Shown here: piece after piece, positions 5,923-8,102 of the stretch
How positions within the stretch are numbered: the first letter of the stretch is position 1
Layout: each line of letters begins with the position of its first letter
NCBI GenBank assembly: GCA_021782295.1
Contig: JAJXVC010000082.1
Span: 1-8,102 of the forward strand
Length of the DNA stretch: 8,102 nucleotides
Direction: 5' to 3'
Origin: a bacterium
Lineage (GTDB): Bacteria; Eremiobacterota; Eremiobacteria; Baltobacterales; Baltobacteraceae
Position numbers and translations under genes: made by a program
The notes under the pieces: generated by a model
What the model was told of the DNA's origin: nothing
Databases searched by the model: none
Seen by the model: only the letters and a program-made list of their open reading frames with translations

Positions 5923-6983
5923 TGGTGGCAGTGACGAATTTTTCCTACGACGTGCATGTCGAGCGCCGCGGCCTCATGCTCGCGCCGGACGGTCGCGCCG
6001 ATGCCGAAGAGGGAATGCTGAATCCGGCATTCGTTCAAGCGCGAAACGGCGAGCGCATGCTCTTCCCCCGCATGGTTGCCGCCGGAAACGTCTCGCGTAT
6101 CGGTCGTTTTCGCCTTGCCGGCGGCATGGCAACCATCGACGAAGGCTACGCGCTCGAACCGACGCTTCCGTACGAATTGCGTGCGGCGCACGGTTGGGGC
6201 TGCGAAGATCCGCGGGTGACGTTCGTTCCCGCGCTCGACGCCTACCTGATGACGTATACCGCGTACGGGCCGCGCGGTGCGCGCATTGCGTTAGCGTACT
6301 CGCAGAGCGGAATCGATTACGAACGTCTCGGCCTCGTCGATTTTAGTGCGGCCGGATTGCCCGATCACGACGATAAGGATGCCGCATTTTTCCCGGAGCC
6401 GGTCCTTTCTCCCGAAGGGCATCTCTCGTTGGCGCTCTACCACCGACCGATGCTTCACCTGTCGGCGGTCAACGGTGTTGCCGCGATTCCGGTGATTCGT
6501 GCAATGCCATACGATCGGCGCGAATCGATACGCATTGCGTATATCCCGCTCGAAAATGTCAAGCGCGATCGCCGCGCATTGTTACAAGTCCGCGAATCGG
6601 CGCTCGTGCTTTCTCCCGATGCTTCGTGGGGACGAATGAAGGTCGGTGCAGGCACGCCGCCGATTCGCATTCCCGAAGGCTGGCTATCGGTCTTTCACGG
6701 CGTCGATTTACGCCGCATCGACGGCGTTCATCCGCGTTTTTCGTATCATGCCGGGCTCGTCGTCCATGATTTCGAGCGTCCCGACCGCGTACTGTATCGT
6801 TCGCCGGAGCCGTTTCTCGTCGCTACCGAAGCATACGAATGTCACGGCGTGGTCGACAACGTCGTCTTCCCCACCGGAATCGAGCCGTTGCCGCATCTCG
6901 GCGAGCGCGTTTTCGATATTTATTATGGAGCCGCCGATTACGTGATCGCAGTCGCGCGCGTTCGCTTATCGCTTCGCGCATGA
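5922..6983 (+). CDS. GH130 family glycoside phosphorylase/hydrolase (mannoside-type)
   Basis: This 353-aa protein is a five-bladed beta-propeller of glycoside hydrolase family 130 by motif: NPAFV at 34-38 with Arg50, GCEDPRVT at 93-100, DKDAAFFPEP at 151-160, GAGTPPIRIPEGWLSVFHG at 242-260, YRSPEPFL at 292-299, NVVFPTG at 313-319 and YYGAADYVIAVA at 334-345. Known members are mainly phosphorylases of beta-mannosides (for example mannosyl-glucose or mannosyl-GlcNAc phosphorylase), plus beta-1,2-mannosidases. The Asp of the EDPR motif (Asp96) is, as I recall, the conserved catalytic acid; Lys152 and His259 lie in motifs that contact phosphate in phosphorylases. No signal peptide is present, so it works in the cytoplasm on an imported or internal oligosaccharide. 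The reading frame stays open upstream to about 5367, but conserved sequence begins only after the ATG at 5922, which overlaps the lipoprotein stop. No sugar transporter or second carbohydrate enzyme is nearby, so the substrate is open. Confidence 0.92.
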   Translation: MVAVTNFSYDVHVERRGLMLAPDGRADAEEGMLNPAFVQARNGERMLFPRMVAAGNVSRIGRFRLAGGMATIDEGYALEPTLPYELRAAHGWGCEDPRVTFVPALDAYLMTYTAYGPRGARIALAYSQSGIDYERLGLVDFSAAGLPDHDDKDAAFFPEPVLSPEGHLSLALYHRPMLHLSAVNGVAAIPVIRAMPYDRRESIRIAYIPLENVKRDRRALLQVRESALVLSPDASWGRMKVGAGTPPIRIPEGWLSVFHGVDLRRIDGVHPRFSYHAGLVVHDFERPDRVLYRSPEPFLVATEAYECHGVVDNVVFPTGIEPLPHLGERVFDIYYGAADYVIAVARVRLSLRA

Positions 6984-7468
6984 CGATATCGCTGTTTTTG
7001 GCGATCGTCATCGTCATGGGAACGTTGATCGTCGTGACCTCGATCGTGCACTTTCATCGACTGCAAATTCACGTAGCCGCGACCTCGGTGCCGGCGCCGC
7101 CGAAACCCTATCGCGACCGTAACATCGGTCGGGCTGCGCACGGTGCGATTGACGCGCGTGGAGTATGGGCCCTCGCCGCGCAGCCGCGTTGCTTTGAAGA
7201 AGTAGAAAAGAGTGCCGGGTCGGAAGCATACGTACGAGCGCATTTGCCGCAAAAAGCGCGTCGGGTGATCTCGGGACGGACGCTCACCTTCGGAAGTTGT
7301 CGTATCGTCATCGAAGGCAAAAGCGTTATCGTCATGCGGGGCAACGAACGGATCGCCGTTCCGGCGCCGGCCGAACTCTACCAATCCGCATCGCGGCTCT
7401 ATCTGTTGGCACGAGGTGCCGCGGGTGGTCCCGAGTTGCGTGCCTATAAAGTGGTATCTCAACCGTGA
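6980..7468 (+). CDS. Small single-pass membrane or exported protein, unknown function
   Basis: I do not recognise this 162-aa protein. The ATG at 6980 overlaps the GH130 stop as ATGA and opens directly on a hydrophobic segment (residues 3-22, [20 protein letters not shown]), either a signal anchor or an atypical signal peptide. A longer in-frame start at 6839 would overlap GH130 by about 145 bases with a highly basic sequence and is rejected. After the helix come a Pro-rich stretch (PAPPKPY, 38-44) and a soluble domain of about 110 residues with two cysteines (Cys71, Cys107) and strand-like segments such as [15 protein letters not shown] (107-121). Few positive charges precede the helix and several follow it, which by the positive-inside rule favours a cytoplasmic domain; the cysteine pair would suit an exported one. 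Its stop overlaps the prfC start (GTGA). Confidence 0.8.
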   Translation: MTISLFLAIVIVMGTLIVVTSIVHFHRLQIHVAATSVPAPPKPYRDRNIGRAAHGAIDARGVWALAAQPRCFEEVEKSAGSEAYVRAHLPQKARRVISGRTLTFGSCRIVIEGKSVIVMRGNERIAVPAPAELYQSASRLYLLARGAAGGPELRAYKVVSQP

Positions 7469-8102
7469 ACGAACTCGAAGCCCGCGTCGGCGAGCGACGC
7501 ACCTTCGCCATTATTTCGCATCCCGACGCCGGCAAAACGACGCTGACGGAAAAACTCTTGCTCTACGGAGGGGCGATTCACGTCGCGGGGCAGGTCGCCG
7601 CACGTCGCGCGCGCCGCTCTGCTACCAGCGACTGGATGGAATTGGAGCGCGAGCGCGGGATATCGATCACCTCGACGGTGCTGCAATTCCCCTATCGCGG
7701 CCATACGATCAACCTTCTCGATACGCCGGGGCACCAAGATTTCGGTGAAGACACCTATCGTACGCTGATGGCTGCCGATAGCGCGGTGATGCTCATCGAC
7801 GCCGCTCGCGGCGTCGAACCGCAGACGAAAAAACTCTTCGCCATCTGCCGCGAGCGCGGAATACCGCTCTTTACGTTCATCAATAAAATGGATCGTCCGA
7901 GTCGCGACCCGCTGGAGTTGCTCGACGAACTCGAGTCGGTGCTCGGTATCGCCGCGTTTCCGATGAATTGGCCGCTCGGGAACGGGGAGCGTTTTCGCGG
8001 CGTCTACGATCGCACCACGCACGAAGTGCATGTTTTCGAACGTACCGCTCACGGTGCCAAGCGTGCCGCCGTGCAGATGGCCGGGTTGAGCGATCCGGGA
8101 CT
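7465..8102 (+). CDS. prfC: Peptide chain release factor 3 (3' end outside window)
   Basis: The frame opens with GTG at 7465 and stays open to the right edge: 212 codons of a family usually about 530 aa. It covers most of the GTPase domain. Seen: G1 loop SHPDAGKTT at residues 18-26, [15 protein letters not shown] at 55-69 (switch I/G2, with the RF3-type SDWME), G3 DTPGHQDF at 86-93, and G4 NKMD at 140-143. The SDWME block and the LLDELESV...WPLGNG...GVY pattern separate RF3 from EF-G and other translational GTPases. RF3 speeds release of RF1/RF2 from the ribosome after termination; it is not universal in bacteria. The start is supported by its position just before the conserved [10 protein letters not shown] block; it has no visible ribosome site and overlaps the preceding stop by 4 bases, so it is probably translated by coupling. 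The tRNA-like and C-terminal domains cannot be assessed. Confidence 0.96.
   Translation, partial: MNELEARVGERRTFAIISHPDAGKTTLTEKLLLYGGAIHVAGQVAARRARRSATSDWMELERERGISITSTVLQFPYRGHTINLLDTPGHQDFGEDTYRTLMAADSAVMLIDAARGVEPQTKKLFAICRERGIPLFTFINKMDRPSRDPLELLDELESVLGIAAFPMNWPLGNGERFRGVYDRTTHEVHVFERTAHGAKRAAVQMAGLSDPG

Noticed and set aside
6839..6979. Longer start for the small membrane protein
   Set aside because: The added 47 residues are almost all Arg-rich and lie out of frame within the conserved GH130 C-terminus, whereas the ATG at 6980 forms an ATGA overlap.
7459..8052. Minus-strand open frame of 197 codons opposite prfC
   Set aside because: The opposite strand carries intact RF3 GTPase motifs G1, G3 and G4 in one frame; the antisense product shows no family resemblance.

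Overview
The window is densely coded, GC-rich bacterial chromosome (roughly 60% GC by eye) with nine protein genes and almost no spare DNA. The heme A synthesis genes point to an aerobe with an aa3-type oxidase. Codon use and the mix of small orphan exported proteins with core genes resemble an uncultured soil-type phylum such as Candidatus Eremiobacterota (WPS-2). That is a low-confidence impression: nothing here is a taxonomic marker, and no search could be run. I see no rRNA, tRNA, CRISPR array, insertion sequence or phage gene.

The layout is two divergent transcription units separated by about 108 bases (5377-5484). Leftward (minus strand), in order of transcription, are an orphan exported protein (5376-4576), heme A synthase ctaA (4506-3598), heme O synthase ctaB (3601-2681), a 14-helix DHA2-type MFS exporter (2684-1317), and an AidB-type acyl-CoA dehydrogenase that runs off the left edge (1273-1). 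ctaA/ctaB and ctaB/MFS each overlap by 4 bases (ATGA), and the MFS-aidB gap is 43 bases, so ctaA-ctaB-MFS-aidB is very probably one operon. CtaB farnesylates heme B to heme O and CtaA oxidises heme O to heme A. No oxidase subunit gene is beside them.

Rightward (plus strand) are a small lipoprotein that may carry a PrcB-like domain (5485-5922), a cytoplasmic GH130 glycoside phosphorylase/hydrolase (5922-6983), a small single-pass membrane or exported protein (6980-7468), and the start of prfC, peptide chain release factor 3 (7465 to the right edge). Each junction overlaps by 1 or 4 bases (TGATG, ATGA, GTGA) and the downstream genes lack good Shine-Dalgarno sequences, so translational coupling is likely.

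Most genes belong to well-known families. The unusual parts are the company they keep (an exporter and AidB tied to heme A synthesis; RF3 tied to a GH130 enzyme and two envelope proteins), the unrecognised exported proteins, and a perfect TATAAT placed six bases before the MFS start codon. I did not find a clear candidate for a wholly new system.
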